A stretch of DNA of 64,000 nucleotides from Tetrahymena elliotti 4EA (Eukaryota; Ciliophora; Oligohymenophorea; Hymenostomatida; Tetrahymenidae). Where the stretch lies: the NCBI GenBank assembly GCA_000231825.2, contig JH720325.1:236842-300841 (forward strand), in the 5' to 3' direction. A model generated the notes under the pieces. That model had not been told where the DNA came from, ran no database searches, and saw only the letters and a program-made list of their open reading frames with translations. A program made the translations under genes and the position numbers. Positions 21,937 through 35,200 of the stretch are shown in pieces; position 1 is the first letter of the stretch, and every line of letters starts with the position of its first letter.

Positions 21937-23563
21937 TCAGCTACCTTCTGAAGTGCTAGATGCTGGACACAAACTTTATTGCAGTTAGCATATAGAAGAT
22001 AAATTTTCTTAGTATTTATGGCCCTATGGTTCTGGAGCATTAACATTTAACCAATTCTTATAACAGACAACTCTCTTTTTTGAAAAGTTTTAGAAGATTT
22101 GCTGAGGTTAGTAAGTAATATCTTCCCTGCATGCTCCTTTAAGGAGAGTGCTAACAAAAGTTGTTATTGGATCAATCATTCTAATTTAATCATAAAACTC
22201 ATCATAAAAGAAGATAATACCTTTAAATTTTAATAAAGAAGGAATACGTTATGTTATTTTATTAGGAAATAGACTACAATTATTCGATTTAATAAAGAGT
22301 AAAAAATGAGTGATCTGTTTTAGAAAATAGCTCAGTAATTAAATCGGTCAATTTAAAAAAATTAATTAATTAATAAAGTTAATTAGTCTTTAAATCAAAT
22401 TGTTTGAGATCAACAATGTTTAGTATAATCAGTCTTTGTTTGGTGAATTAAATGAGTAATATTTGATTTTATTACTCAATACTGGTTTAAATGATCTTAT
22501 TTATCAATGTATGTAAGAATGTACTCTTCTTCTTTTGTTTTATTTGCATTTTTTTTGAAGAAAAAGTAAGAAATAGGTTATTTTGTTTATGAGTCTGAGC
22601 GATAGAAAATATTTATTAAAATTTCACTTAATTCATTATGTTCTTTTATAATCTTTTTTATCTTTCCTATTTAAGCTGACCAATTTTTGCAGGTAGAAAA
22701 ACAGTCATAAAGGAGAAGAAGAAGAAGAAAAAATTAGAAAATGAGCTTATAAAAATGAAAAAAAAACCTTATTCATCAACGCCAATGGATGAAGGGGATT
22801 TCATCAAATTAGTTCCAAGAGGTCCATCTAAGAAACCAGCAATAGTGCATTGTCCAGCAATTGTGCTTGTAGTTTTTGTTACAAGATCTATTTTCCTGAT
22901 GCAATGATTTTGGGTATCTGCTACAATTAATACTTCATTTAGATATTCATTCTTGCCAGGTAGCAAAGTAGTATCAAAACCATTTGGGAATTCATATGTT
23001 TATCCTAAATAAAGAGGCGAAACAGTAGAGTTAAGTTAGAATGAACTATTTATACAATTCGAAGGTGTAGGATCTGCCCTGCATTCAGGGGTATTTTATG
23101 AAAGGATTGCTACTTTTTTGTATTGAGCTACAGCTGCTTTATATTTATTTTAGCGAAAAAAGGCCAGTGCTTTAGAGTTATTAAACAAAGAGTTTCTAAT
23201 ATCGCCATCTCTGAAGCCTCCAGATGTTGATGCCAATATTGAAACAACAAATTAATCAGTGATTGACTTAATTACTTATTCATTTGAATCAATTAAATAA
23301 AAAGTTTTCATGCTTGGGTTGGTTTAATCATCAACATCAACGCCATGTGTCCAATAAAATGATGAATAATTGGCTTAACTAATAAAGCACCAAGTTGCGA
23401 AATCCTGATTTCTACTTCCATAATAAGAAGGAATAAGATAGTTTGAATATATAGAATAGTCGCTCGCTGATGAAAGTTTGGCAATTAATGATAAAAAATA
23501 AATGACTAGCCAGATTTTTCTAATTTAAAAATTAAAAGTTCTATTTGATAAATCTAATTTCAT
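21937..23563 (-). CDS. NHL-repeat protein with N-terminal signal anchor (exon joins partly unresolved)
   Basis: The first exon is about 23563-22768 (start ATG 23563). A basic N-terminus is followed by the hydrophobic stretch IWLVIYFLSLIAKLSSA, a signal peptide or anchor, and then by NHL-type beta-propeller repeats: THGVDVDDQTNPSMKTFYLI and NEVLIVADTQNHCIRKIDL, ending SPSSIGVDEQ. The last exon is 22314-21937, after the acceptor AAAACAG: it continues FLLFIKSNNCSLFPNKITQR, FYDEFYDQIRMIDP and a Cys-containing tail to TGA 21939-21937. The 450-nt gap between them must hold at least one intron; the phases do not match by direct joining, so a small extra exon is likely missing. NHL propellers bind proteins or other ligands, and the signal suggests a secreted or lumenal domain. 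Confidence 0.7.
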
Positions 23564-25564
23564 TTAATAATATTTATTACTTTTGATCCCTTATTTTTTT
23601 TTAATTACAAATTACTCATTTGGGATATCAAACCAAAAAATCAATCAACTCATAGAAAGAAGAAAACAAAAAATTTCATTTTCAAAATCTCTATCTATCT
23701 ATTGATCAATCAATCAATCCATGTAGATGTTTTCTAATCATTTTTTTTAAATTGTTTCGTATGGTAAAAATTCAGTCAATTTGAATAACAATATTAATTT
23801 CAAATTAAATTATAAAAACCAATGTAAAAAAACACTTCCAAATAAAGTATACTTCTTACTATTTTACATACGATTAGGTTTATTAATCTTTTAGTAACTC
23901 TAATTGGTATTTTTTTCTTGAAAATATTGTTTGTGTATTTTAAAATTAAATTTAAATATTATGGTTAATCTAATGAACTCTTTCTTATAAAAAGAGCTGA
24001 TTTACATCCAATTTAAATTTGTATTTAATATCATTCCTAACAATTTTGTTAATCTATTAAAATTTATTGAATGAATATAACTTCAAATATAAAATAATGA
24101 ACTTTCTTTTGCTTAAAGTAAGTTATTCTTAAATTTTCTTAATAATTATATAACTGAAATTATTAGCATCAGTAATAAGTTCGTTGAAGAGATTTTAAAC
24201 TAGCCTATTTTCACACTGATTCCTGAGAAATCAAACTATTAAATTTGCTTATTTGCTTGCTCTTTAAAGGAGTTGCTTCTTCTTCTTCTTCTTCTACTTG
24301 TTGTCTATGTTGTAATAATTTCTGATAAATTATGAAAAAAATTAATTATTATGTGTAAATTTATCAATTTCTGATAAAGAAATTTATTAATTTACTCTCA
24401 AACAAATAGCAAGCAAGCAATTTTTCTCAATTCAAAGTATTTTTGTGGTATAAAAACACCAAGATACCAAAAATTCTTGCTTTTTCTTTATAAGACAGTT
24501 TGAAAAACGATTTTTTGAATTCTCATTCATTGAAAAAGAGAGAACTGTTGGAATGTTAACATGATGGCCAAATAAAATTAATAAATTTGAATGTTACTGT
24601 TGCATAAATGAAAAGCATATAAACTTCATTTCAACTGTTAGATACAAATTTATGCAAATTATAATTAAAGAGCGAGCGGTAACAAAATCTATTAAGAATT
24701 AATTAATTCTGCACAGTATTCATACAAATTCAAATATTGGGTAGTAAAATTAATTAATAAGCTGGTCTTTCATTAATTAAGAACTCTTGTTTGTTGGTTA
24801 AAGATAAAATTTTTTAATTAATTTTCTATTTAAATTTCCTCAAATCAGACCAGTGCTAAGTCCAAAAGTTATCTGAGGCAAAAAAGATGTGATGATGTTG
24901 AGTGCTAGTTATCGTAATTTACTAGGCGACTATACTTATAATTTTAAAACTATGCAGTAAAATAAAAAATACAGTAATTTAACGATAAGATAACTAGGAA
25001 AGCATCCCTCCATTCGAGCTTATAATAATTAATTTATGTAAAATTTGAATAAGTCGAAAACTAATTAGAAAAAGAATTTAACAACTAACAACATTATTAA
25101 ATACTTTGCGAAAAGCATTCACAGTATTAATTTCTATTATATAGTATTTGCAAAAGTGCTTACTCTCGTCGACCACACTATTTAATTTATAATACATAAG
25201 GGTATTAAAAAATAGCATAACTCTTCTGATAAGACTCTTCTCATTCATTCTCGAGACTCAGTAAGACAGTCTTTCGTTAGTCGTCACTTGTCACTTGGAG
25301 AAAAAAGATTGAATTAAAAAAATAATTAGAAAAGAACAAAGTAAGAAGAAAAAATCTTTCAACAAAATTTGGAAATTATTGAATTGATTAAATACTTAGA
25401 AGAATAAAGTGAATATTAAACCAAATCGCATATTTTTTAAACAATTAAATTTTGTTTTACAAGAAAAATAAATTAATTAGAATTAATATATTGTAATTTA
25501 TTAATAATTATATTTAAAAAACTTACCCTAATATTTAGCACTCCGCTTCATAAAAAAAGGCAAA
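23564..25564. other. Intergenic between divergent genes
   Basis: Lies between two genes transcribed away from each other, so it should hold both promoters. The part at 25130-25320 is less AT-rich (GTCGACC, CTCGAGAC, GTCGTCACTTGTCACTTGG) and precedes a long A-rich leader. No gene seen. Confidence 0.45.
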
Positions 25565-28282
25565 ATGAATCCAAATATATACTATCAACCTAAACTAGAA
25601 AGTACAAGCGGAGTTTCTAAAGATAAAGTGGGAGATCATCCTTAGAATTCTTAAGAAAAACCTACTATATTTTAACCATATTAACAATGTACTTCTAATC
25701 AACCATATTACCATGGTTTGATGTATTAACAGCCTAATATAATGAATAATAATAGCTCTACTTTTCCTTCAACCGTTCCAGTATGCGGAGGTGCTGTAGT
25801 TCCTGTTATTCCTGTTATGCCCTACTACCCATACACTCCAGGCTACCAAATCGGATTTCCTGCAGTCATGTAAGGACATACTTAGGCTGGTGCTAGCTCT
25901 TAGCCAAATTATTTTTACTTAATGCAATCAGGTTAATAAATTAATGTGAGTGATAACTAATAATAATAAATAAGAAATTAACTATAAACAGAATAAAAGA
26001 GTATATAAAACCAAGAAAATATGAAGAGTGAATAAATGGGTAACAATTTCTATTACACTAAAATTGAAGGCAGCTAGACTACTGAACTAGCTATTTCAAG
26101 CCAGCTTAGCATTTTAAATAATTTAAATGAAAGGTACTAATAGAAAGAATCTAAAGAAGTAAATAACTTTTCCGAATTTTCGAAAGAATCAAGCCAGAGT
26201 ATTATTTAAACTTAACTCAGGAATTAAATTTCAGATGAAGACCAAACAAGTAAGAAACGCTACAAAAGAAGTACCTCTTCTAACAACAAGAGCTTTGAAA
26301 TCAAGTATGAGGAAGAAGTTGGGCAATCAAATAAATCTTAAAAGCCCAATTAATTACATTAATAAGTTATCCCAATGAATAAATACAAGCAAAATTAATA
26401 AACAAATGAAAAATCTGCAATCTCTGCTTAATCTTATCAGCTAAGCTATGATAACCACTCTAAAAGCTCCTCTGAATCAAACTAATTGAAATCAAAGCAG
26501 CAGAAAGAAAAAAGCTCTGTAAAGTATAATAATTAAAGCGTTTAATAAGAAGACCATTAAAAAAAGAACAGTAAAAAGACAAAAAGTTAAGAAAAAGAGA
26601 TAAATGAAAAAATATTTTTGAAAACATGCCATGTTAAGATGGATGATAAGTTTAATAGTTCTGTTTCTAATAACAATACTTGTCTTGATAGTGATTTGAA
26701 CAATAAGTCTGAAATAGAATAATATTCTCCTCATTCTTCTAATTACCGCTTACAAATCTCTTCCCCTAGCAAAAATATAAATATTCATGAAAACGAAATT
26801 AAATCTGGTCACAAGAATAGGCTTAGCAAAAAATAAGAGAAATATTTAGACAAATTTAGCAAACATGCCTAAAGAGCAACAGAAAATCAAAATAAAAATG
26901 AGAACTATTCTGAAATAATTACATCAACTTAATTAACAGAAAACTAATAAAACGATGAGCAAAAGCTAACAACGACAACAATTAAAGATAAATATGACCA
27001 AAATCAAAATTAAAACCAAAAAATTTAGATTCAAACAGATTATAACTCACTTTATCAAATGAATTAAAGTGAAACCAATCTCAAAAATCAGTAAAATTTA
27101 AATAAAGCATAAAACAAGTCAATATTATTTCAACAAGCAACATCAGAGATTAAGCAAAAAATTCACATTGACAATTAAGAAATTTAAAAATTCAAATGCG
27201 CTTACAAATTTGAAGATAAAAACCCAATTAATTAAGCTTCCCTCCTTTAAAATTAGCATTTAAACATAAAGAAACAAGAAACGATTAGCGACAAAAATTC
27301 TATGACAGAACCTAAAATCAATGAACATCCATATAATCATTATCAAGGCTTTGAACAAGACTCAGAGATCGAAGTTTCAATTGATTTTGATGAGATTGAA
27401 AGCAACCAAGAGTAAATCAATAACCAACTCAAAGAATAAGCAGCCACAAAAAAATCTTAAATTCAATCTGTAAAAAATTCAAGTAATCAAATACAGAATA
27501 TCTTAGAAGACTACCATATGCATTCTCCTAAAATAAAAAAAACAGAAACAACAAAGACAAACAAGAGACAAGGGATATAAAAAAAAAATATTTTAGATAT
27601 TTAAAGTTCCAATAGTGAATAACCTGTTGAATAAAAAAAATCAATGTACCAAAAAAAACAATAAAGTAATAACAAATAATAATACAAGAATTAAGAAAAC
27701 TCACAAAATAGCTAATTTGAAAAATAATCATAATCAGCATCATATATTTCAAAATAACAGTAAAATTAATCGAACAACCAGAAAGCCTTGTCAGAAGATG
27801 AAATTTTTGAAAATAACTCCTCTCTATAAGAAGAGTACATGAAAAAAGGAAATTGTGTAAAGAACGTTATAAAAGCTTTCTAAAATTGGTGCAAGTAGGA
27901 CATTACTGATGAAATAGTGTAATAACACTGTCCTCTTGATATAGAAGAAGGACTTACTCCAAACCAAGTAAAGAAAAAATTAAATCGCTACATCAAACAA
28001 AAAACCCCAAACCATTAAAATTTGTAAAGATTAATTGACCATCATAGATTCAAATTAATATTTTTGCATTTTTTGTAAGTTCCTGCATAAAAATGGATTG
28101 AAACCTCAACTATTAAAGACAAAATTTAACACCAGCAATTTATCACTTTTATAGTAGAAAACTGGGATCAACCAGAATAGCTTGAATGCTTCATGAAAAT
28201 TCTAAAGCGCAAAAAAAATCTTGTCACTAACAAAGAGCTTCTTCTAGATGATAAGTAATTCAATGATTCATAGTACTTTTGA
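25565..28282 (+). CDS. Large Gln/Asn-rich protein with a globular C-terminus (905 aa)
   Basis: Single uninterrupted ciliate-code frame, ATG 25565 to TGA 28280-28282. About 100 TAA/TAG codons are read as Gln. Residues 1-120 are Tyr/Pro/Gln-rich with a short hydrophobic patch (VPVCGGAVVPVIPVMPYYPY). Residues 120-755 are disordered and rich in Gln, Asn, Ser and Lys. The last 150 or so residues look folded: NVIKAFQNWCKQDITDEIVQ, LTPNQVKKKLNRYIKQK and QQFITFIVENWDQPEQLECF. I do not recognise that domain. It could be a regulator or RNA/DNA-associated protein with a large disordered arm, but nothing in the sequence proves it. It is the only long plus-strand gene among minus-strand neighbours. Confidence 0.8.
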
Positions 28283-30311
28283 ATGCTAAAAATAAATAAA
28301 CAAATAATAAGCCAATACACCTATCTATTACTTAACTACTTTGATTCCTTTAAAAGCATTTAAGACGACACAAAATCAAATTAACTAAAATCAAAAAAAA
28401 TTTCTTTATTACATACCCTCTTTCTTTCTTTTTAATTAAATAGATATACAAATCATAAATAAGTAAATAAATCACTCATTCATCTTACGCTAATAAATAA
28501 AAACCCATTCATAATAGCATAATAAAAATTTTAATCAAATCTAAAAAGTATTATAATAATAAATAGTAACAATAATAACCTTCTTTCTTCTTTTGCTATA
28601 CTTAAAAATTAATAAATGTCAAAAATATCCATATGTCAATATAATTAAATTAATTACCACAAAGATATTGAAGATAATTATTGCTCCATCCTTTTTATTT
28701 TCAGGTTAACGAAATTATTAAATTACAAATGTAACATTATCAAAATAAACGCAATTAAATTTTTACCCATATTTATTAGTTATATATTTTTTATACTTTT
28801 GCTTCTATTCTTTCAAGCTTATCTTTTGATTTCAAGTTAATCCTCGCCTCATCTTTTTATTTAGTATTACCAAATATATCCCACTTTCCATGTATCTACT
28901 CATAATAGAAATAGATTTATCCTATAATTTTGGCTTTTGAAGTAACATCTCTTTATTTACAAATTTATTTTTTCATCTATTTTTTCTAAAAAGAGAGCAC
29001 TCACCTCTTCGCTTTTAATTTTAACCAAAATGTATTAAAAAATTCAGAATATCTGAATGCATTCAAAGCTTATTATTTTAACAAGAAAATGTTTTATAAT
29101 CTTCAATATACATTTAGTTTTCTTTTTATTAAAAGATTTGTTTAAACTTTTTTGACAGGCATTTCTTTGAAAGAATTTTAACTCTGAACTGTCTGTAAAA
29201 AAAAATAAAAAATAATTGATTCAATAAAATTAATTAATCTTAAATTTTTGTATGTGAATAAAGATATATATTCTCAGCATAAAAATCCTTCTATTTAAAT
29301 AATTTAACTTTAATAGAACAAGCAACCAGGCATGCAATATGTTTTTTTATTAAATAATTGCACTAAAAAATCTCAATTTCGACAACTTTTCATAAAAAGA
29401 AAACCAATGGGTCCTAATTTTAAATATTTATTCATTTCAAAAACAATTAAAATATTTACCAAATTAAATTTATTTTATTTTAATTTTTGTATTTTGACAT
29501 TTTGTTAAAATAAAATCAAAATCTTTTTCTTATGATTAATTAATTACCCTCTAAAATAGAAATTTCTATTGATCATAGTAAAAGAAAACTCTACTTTTTT
29601 ATTATTTTAAAAAGTTATTCATTTCAAAAACAATTAAAATATTAACAAAATAAATTAATTTTCTTTTATTTACAATTTAATTATGGATTGAACATTTGTT
29701 GAAAGTTTAAATCTCTTTTTTACTATTATTAATTGTATTAATAAATTTAAATTTCAACCATTTTTGTGATAAAAAGAAGATCTATGCTTTCTAATTTTAA
29801 AAAGTTATTCATTTCAAAACCAAATAAAGTATTTAACAAAATAAATTAATTTTATTTATAATTTGTTTTTTGATCGGGTTTTTTTGTTTAAAAATATTTT
29901 CTTAAATTATTTTTAAGGTTTTTTAAAATAGAATATTTCAAATTCTTAAAATTTTCAGCTTCCAGATAAAAATGAAATATTTTTTGGATGCAATTTACTA
30001 ATTTTTAAATAGAGAAATTAAATAATAGAAAGAATATAATTGTTTTCTTAATTTCATTTATTGATTAAAAAAGAATTGCAAAAGGATATTTTGCTTTTTT
30101 GCATTAGAAAAGAATTCATTTAATTTTGAAATAAGACTGGTTTAATTGGTTTATATTTTCTTATGAATTTTAGGTTAATTATGGTTTTATTTTGCTAAAT
30201 TATAATGCTGAAATAAAATAAATATTTAAAGGAAAATAAAAAACAAATAAAGAAACTATCCATATATGTTAAGCATTTTAGTATTTAATTTTTTATTTTG
30301 ATAATTTCCTT
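28283..30311. other. Intergenic, includes repeat field
   Basis: The 3' flanks of two convergent genes. AT-rich, with the three-copy repeat at 29366-29890. No gene seen. Confidence 0.5.
29366..29890. repeat. Degenerate tandem repeat, unit about 187 bp, three copies
   Basis: Three copies share the block TTATTCATTTCAAAA followed by AAATAAATTAATTTT-like sequence and a stretch ending near a TTTGTTGAAA or TTTTGTTAAAA motif. The block occurs at about 29427, 29616 and 29803. Non-coding. Confidence 0.65.
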
Positions 30312-30674
30312 TCATTTTCTCATAGAATACATCAAAGCGAATAGTATAAAACAAATGATTGCTATAAAAATTAAAAGAGTTTTTAGCCCATTTGATAGAT
30401 ATACTTCATCTCTATTTTAATTAATTGATGCTTAAAAGTGAATACTATCTGGAGAGCTCTATGATCCAACTGGGTATGCGTAAGCTTGCTACTAATTTCC
30501 TTGTTGATTTAACTATGGATCATAATACATATTCTCATTAGAAGGTAGATTATCATATTAATTAGATTAATTCTGCTAAAAATTTTGCTGATTTTGTTAA
30601 TACGATTACTAGTTCTATTAACCATAGCTACCTGCTTCATGTCTGTATTAAGCATCCTAATAATTATTATCCAT
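30312..30674 (-). CDS. Small Gln/Asn/Tyr-rich tail-anchored protein (120 aa)
   Basis: ATG 30674 to TGA 30314-30312, one exon, too fragmented under the standard code to be noticed. Residues 1-95 are Gln/Asn/Tyr-rich (NNYQDAQYRHEAGSYGQQNQ, then SENMYYDPQLNQQGN-like sequence). Residues 97-115 form a single hydrophobic segment (LLIFIAIICFILFALMYS), and the protein ends MRK. With no N-terminal signal, this is the layout of a tail-anchored membrane protein such as a SNARE-like or organelle-surface protein, but no SNARE heptads were seen. The function is unknown. Confidence 0.7.
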
Positions 30675-32200
30675 TATCTCTAAAATTTTTTGGAATTTAT
30701 TAGTATTTAAACTTTTTTATAGAAAATATTATTTTAATAGAATTAAAAATCAAATACAAATTGCTTCTTTTTGCAAAAATAAATATTTCTGATCAAACAA
30801 ATTATGAATCAATTTTACTATCTCAAATGGCATTTTTTCAAAAAATATTTTACTCTTTATTTGCTATTATTTGGTTATATTTTTTAAGATTTTCAATAAA
30901 TTTGAGCCTTCTTCAAAACTGATAGAAATTGAATTTACACATTTACACATTTGTGATCAATAAAGAGAAAAAAATATAAAAAACTTAATTATTATTTTAA
31001 TAACATATGAAATACCATTTCTTCTATTTTAAGCTAATTAATTTATTCATTAAAAAAGAAGAAAACTACTCTAAATAATTGTAACTACATTTTTTATCGA
31101 CAATTCATTTTTGCTTCATTCAAATCTGTTTTCAAATTTAAATAGAAATTATTATATTTGAATTGCATCTATTTACACAACTTTATGCTTTAGAAGCTAC
31201 TGCTTTGAACAATAAATTATTTTTTTGTTCTTCATTGAAAATAATAATTAATTTTTTACATTAATATCTACTCAACCTTATTTATTACCTCAGAATTTCA
31301 ACTTTACAAATATTTTTTTGAAGAAAAAATTAATAATTTTTAACTGCTTTTTTCCAAAATGTTCAAAAGAATTTTTATTTAACGCTACATAAAGATGTTA
31401 TACAGTCTATTCCTTAATTTACTCTTTAATTCTTATTTTTAATTAAGCTTAATGTAATAGCATTCATATTTGAAGGATCAAAAAATGAATAATTTTAAAT
31501 ACTTTTTCAGAGAGAAAGTTAAAAGAGCATATCTGCATTAAAAATTTTTAAAAATAATAAAAGCAAAGAAAGGAAAATGATGATTTATTTAAATATTCAC
31601 AAGTTTTTAAAATAAATAGAAGCAAAGAATATCAAAAATAATGAAGAAGAATCATTAAACCCTGCAATGGTTTATTAAGAGAAGATATTTTATAAACAAA
31701 TGATGACTTTTTAAAAATAAATATTGACCACAAAAAATTGATCTTAACCAAAAATTTAGTTTAAGATATACTTAAAGGAATTAATGTAAAAATAAATGAA
31801 AACTCAAACTCATATCAAATTAATACAAATTAGATGCATTAAGTAGTAATAAATATACTAATAGATTTTTAGATTTTTTTGAAATTAAAAATAAAATATT
31901 TTTTGATTTAGTTTAAATTAGATGGATAATAGATAGATTATTTAATGTATTTGTTTGATTGATAAAGTTTTTCTTTTAGTAAATATATTAATTATATAAT
32001 TTTGTTTCTTCTTAAATTGAAAGTATAGCCCAGTAGAGGGTTTTATCTAACCAAGTGAGAAGGTTTTTAAAATAAGGTTATTCTAAACCTGATATATTAA
32101 TCATTTCTTTTTGCAGCAACTTTGAAATACTCATTACAATTTATTATCTCCTTAGATTAAAATAAATTTATGTAGTTGGATTATTTATTATATATCAAGC
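30675..32200. other. Intergenic, no confident gene
   Basis: AT-rich. A short plus frame (ATG about 31579, some 55 codons, contains IEAKNIKNNEEESLNPAMVY) was noted but is too weak to annotate. Nothing else seen. Confidence 0.4.
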
Positions 32201-35200
32201 TCAAATTAATTTATCAAGTGTTTCTTAATCTAGCTTGTATAAACCATCATAATTTATGTATAGTTATTAGGGGTTGAAGCAATTAATATGTCCAGGTTCT
32301 CTGCAATTTAAACAGATTGTTTCATTCATTGAATTGTAGTCATAGCTTTTTTAAACAATATCTAAATTGAGTGATCCACATTGCTTTAAGGTATGTCCTT
32401 TCTTTCTACAGATTCTGCAGCGAGATTGATCCATAGATTATTCAAATGCACAATCTTTAATACGATGGCCAACGAGATAGCACTTGAAGCAAACATAATT
32501 AGTGCAATAATCCTTTGAATGATCACCAAGACAGAAGACACATTTATTTTTTTCTTCAAATTAGCTCGTACATAATTTTGCTGTATGGCCATTTCTATTA
32601 CATTTAAAGCAAAACATGGCATTGTTTTCTTTAAAGTATCTTAATTCTTTTTCATTCTTAAATAAATCTTTAAATTCATCAATGTTTTAATTGTCAACTG
32701 ATTCTTCTTTCTAAGACATAGTACGAAGCAACTAAACTGCATCAGGACCTTATGAAGAGCCTTGAAGGAAAGATATTGCACTGTGTTTTTCAATTAAATT
32801 TTTTTCTTAAGTGATGAAATTTCTATCACTCTTAAGAACTTTATAATTATAAACAACTTTATCATCAGACTCTTCTGATTTACATTTAGTTTCAACTTAA
32901 AAGTTTAACAAACTTGTTTTTCTTTTATTGCCTGAATCGTCTTACAAGCTTGGGAGAGGTAGACTGCATTCTTCATTTGCCATAGGAATGTAATTGTTTA
33001 CCTTTTCAGTGTAGCCTTAAATCAACTACTAAGTAAATTGTGAGATTTTATCTTCGAAATTATTGGTAGCACGTGCACGTAGTCTGGGATCTTTTATTCT
33101 TTCTAATTAGATTTCTTCTTTTTACTTTTTGTAATTATTTATATATTCTAACACCATCTTTTCATATCTTTCAGGTTTCAATTTCATTTCCATAGACTTA
33201 ATCACCTCAGGAATAGTTACACTCTTATCAAAGCTAGATTTTCTACTAGGAACTTCTCCAATTTGTTAAATCTGATGGTCATTGTTCTTTTTTTTATTAA
33301 ATAATCATTTAAAATAAATTCAATTTTTTTCTTTTTCGAGATTCGTTTTAACAATACTTTGAAAGTTTAAAATTATTAATGAACTAAAACAATCAGCAAA
33401 AGTTAAAAGAATGTTTTCATAATTTTTATTGATTATTTTTATGAGAAAAAGATGCAATCATACTCATAGAACCATTTTTAACAATAATAATATGTCTCTT
33501 AAAATTAGTTTCCTCAAAAAACTGAGAAAATAAAATGAAAAGTTTAAATTTTTTACCTGATTATATTTTGGCTAATTATAAGAAGGAAAAGATGAAAATT
33601 TAGAGGATTTATTGTTTGAATGCTCAATGTCCATTTTATTTGATCTATCTTCCATTTAGTCCTTAATTACTTGCTGGTTTCTTGTGAAGAGCTATTCTTG
33701 TAGTTGAGAAAGAGAGTTTGATCCATTTTGCTAGATTTTTTGGTAAGGTTGATGTGAGGATTTTTATGCTTAAGTCAAATACTTTAGTCTTTCCATTTAA
33801 GCAAATGTTTCAACGTTAGCATATTGCGTAGGGAGAGTAGGAATTTCAGAGAATTTATTTCTCCTTTTGTTTTACTAGTTATCAGTTGGGTTGGTGGACA
33901 TAGCATGTAAATTAGATTGAGAAATTTTAGCATAAGGGTTCTCATTTGCATTTGAATTTTTATAGTAATTTGAAGATTCGTTGACTGTAGATTTTGCTAA
34001 CATATGAACATGTTGGATGTGCTAGTTTCCTTGTAACTTTTATAACTCCATTAAACGGAAATTTTATTATTATTTGTCTTAGCGATTTCTTTCAAGTTCT
34101 TCTTGAATCATTTTTTCAAGAGGATTTAATAATTCTTCTTTTTAATTGTTACTATCTAATCCAAAATCTAAACCTAAACCAAGATCTAATTTGGAGTTCT
34201 TGATTTCGTTTACTTTTTCTTTATTCTTTTTCTAGATTTCTTCTATCATCTTTTCTTATTGCTTCAAATATTCTTCATTAAACTTTTCAAATTCATTTAA
34301 ATCATCATCGTCTAAGCCCATATCCTCTCCTTCTTTTTTCTCTGCATTCTCTTCAGTAGTTGCAACACCATCTTATTTGCTGCCTTCTTGTTTATCCTTT
34401 TCTTCTGGTTTCTCAGAATTTTAATTCATTTTTTCTTCCTTCTTCTTTTACAACTAAATTTGCTTAATGAGCTACTCTTTCTTATTGACTTCTTCTTCAA
34501 ACTCATTTAATGCTTTGTTAAATTATTCATTTTGTTTCTCTTTTTGAATTAAAAGAGGGTGATGGCTATTTTAGTCAAAGTTTAACTTTGATTACAAATC
34601 TTTCATTCCTGCCTATTTTGTTAATCTCTAAGATGCATCTCTTAACTCTTTTTCTGTACTATCTTGCTAAAGTATTTTGTTAATCTTGCTTCCACTACCA
34701 CTGCTGAGATTGCTAGAAAGTATATCCTTATTTTATTTTGTTTTCTTTTTCATTCCTGAAACGTACTATTCTTTCTGAATTTTAGCAAGAGCAAGTAATC
34801 CTTCTGTCATTTACACTTTATTATCAAGCATATTTTTTTCAATATCTACATAATAATTTTTAGGATCAAATCTTTTCTCTTTTTTTGCTGCATTGGCAGA
34901 AGCTGCAGCTTGAGCATTTGGATCTTAATTCAAATTTTCACCTTTAACCTTGGCCTTATTGAAGTATGAGTGTAAGAAAAGATCTTACTAAGCAGCAAGA
35001 GTTTATTGCATTTAAAAGTTATTTCCAGATCTATTCTTAAAAGCATCAGTACCTAACTAATCCATTTTCTTAAGCAGCAACAAAGGATTATTAGGATCTT
35101 AGCCTTCTTAGCTTTGTTATTCTAATAATTTATTTTCTTGTTCAATTAATTCCTCTCTTGTTGGCACTTTTTGCTTTTTCTTGTAAGTTGATTCATCTTC

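Noticed and set aside
31579..31750. Possible small plus-strand gene (about 55 codons)
   Set aside because: Short, no homology, no flanking signals; not better than chance in this composition.
32386..32622. Minus-strand 78-codon ORF with several Cys
   Set aside because: Wrong frame of the zinc-knuckle exon; the neighbouring frame gives five regular CCHC motifs.
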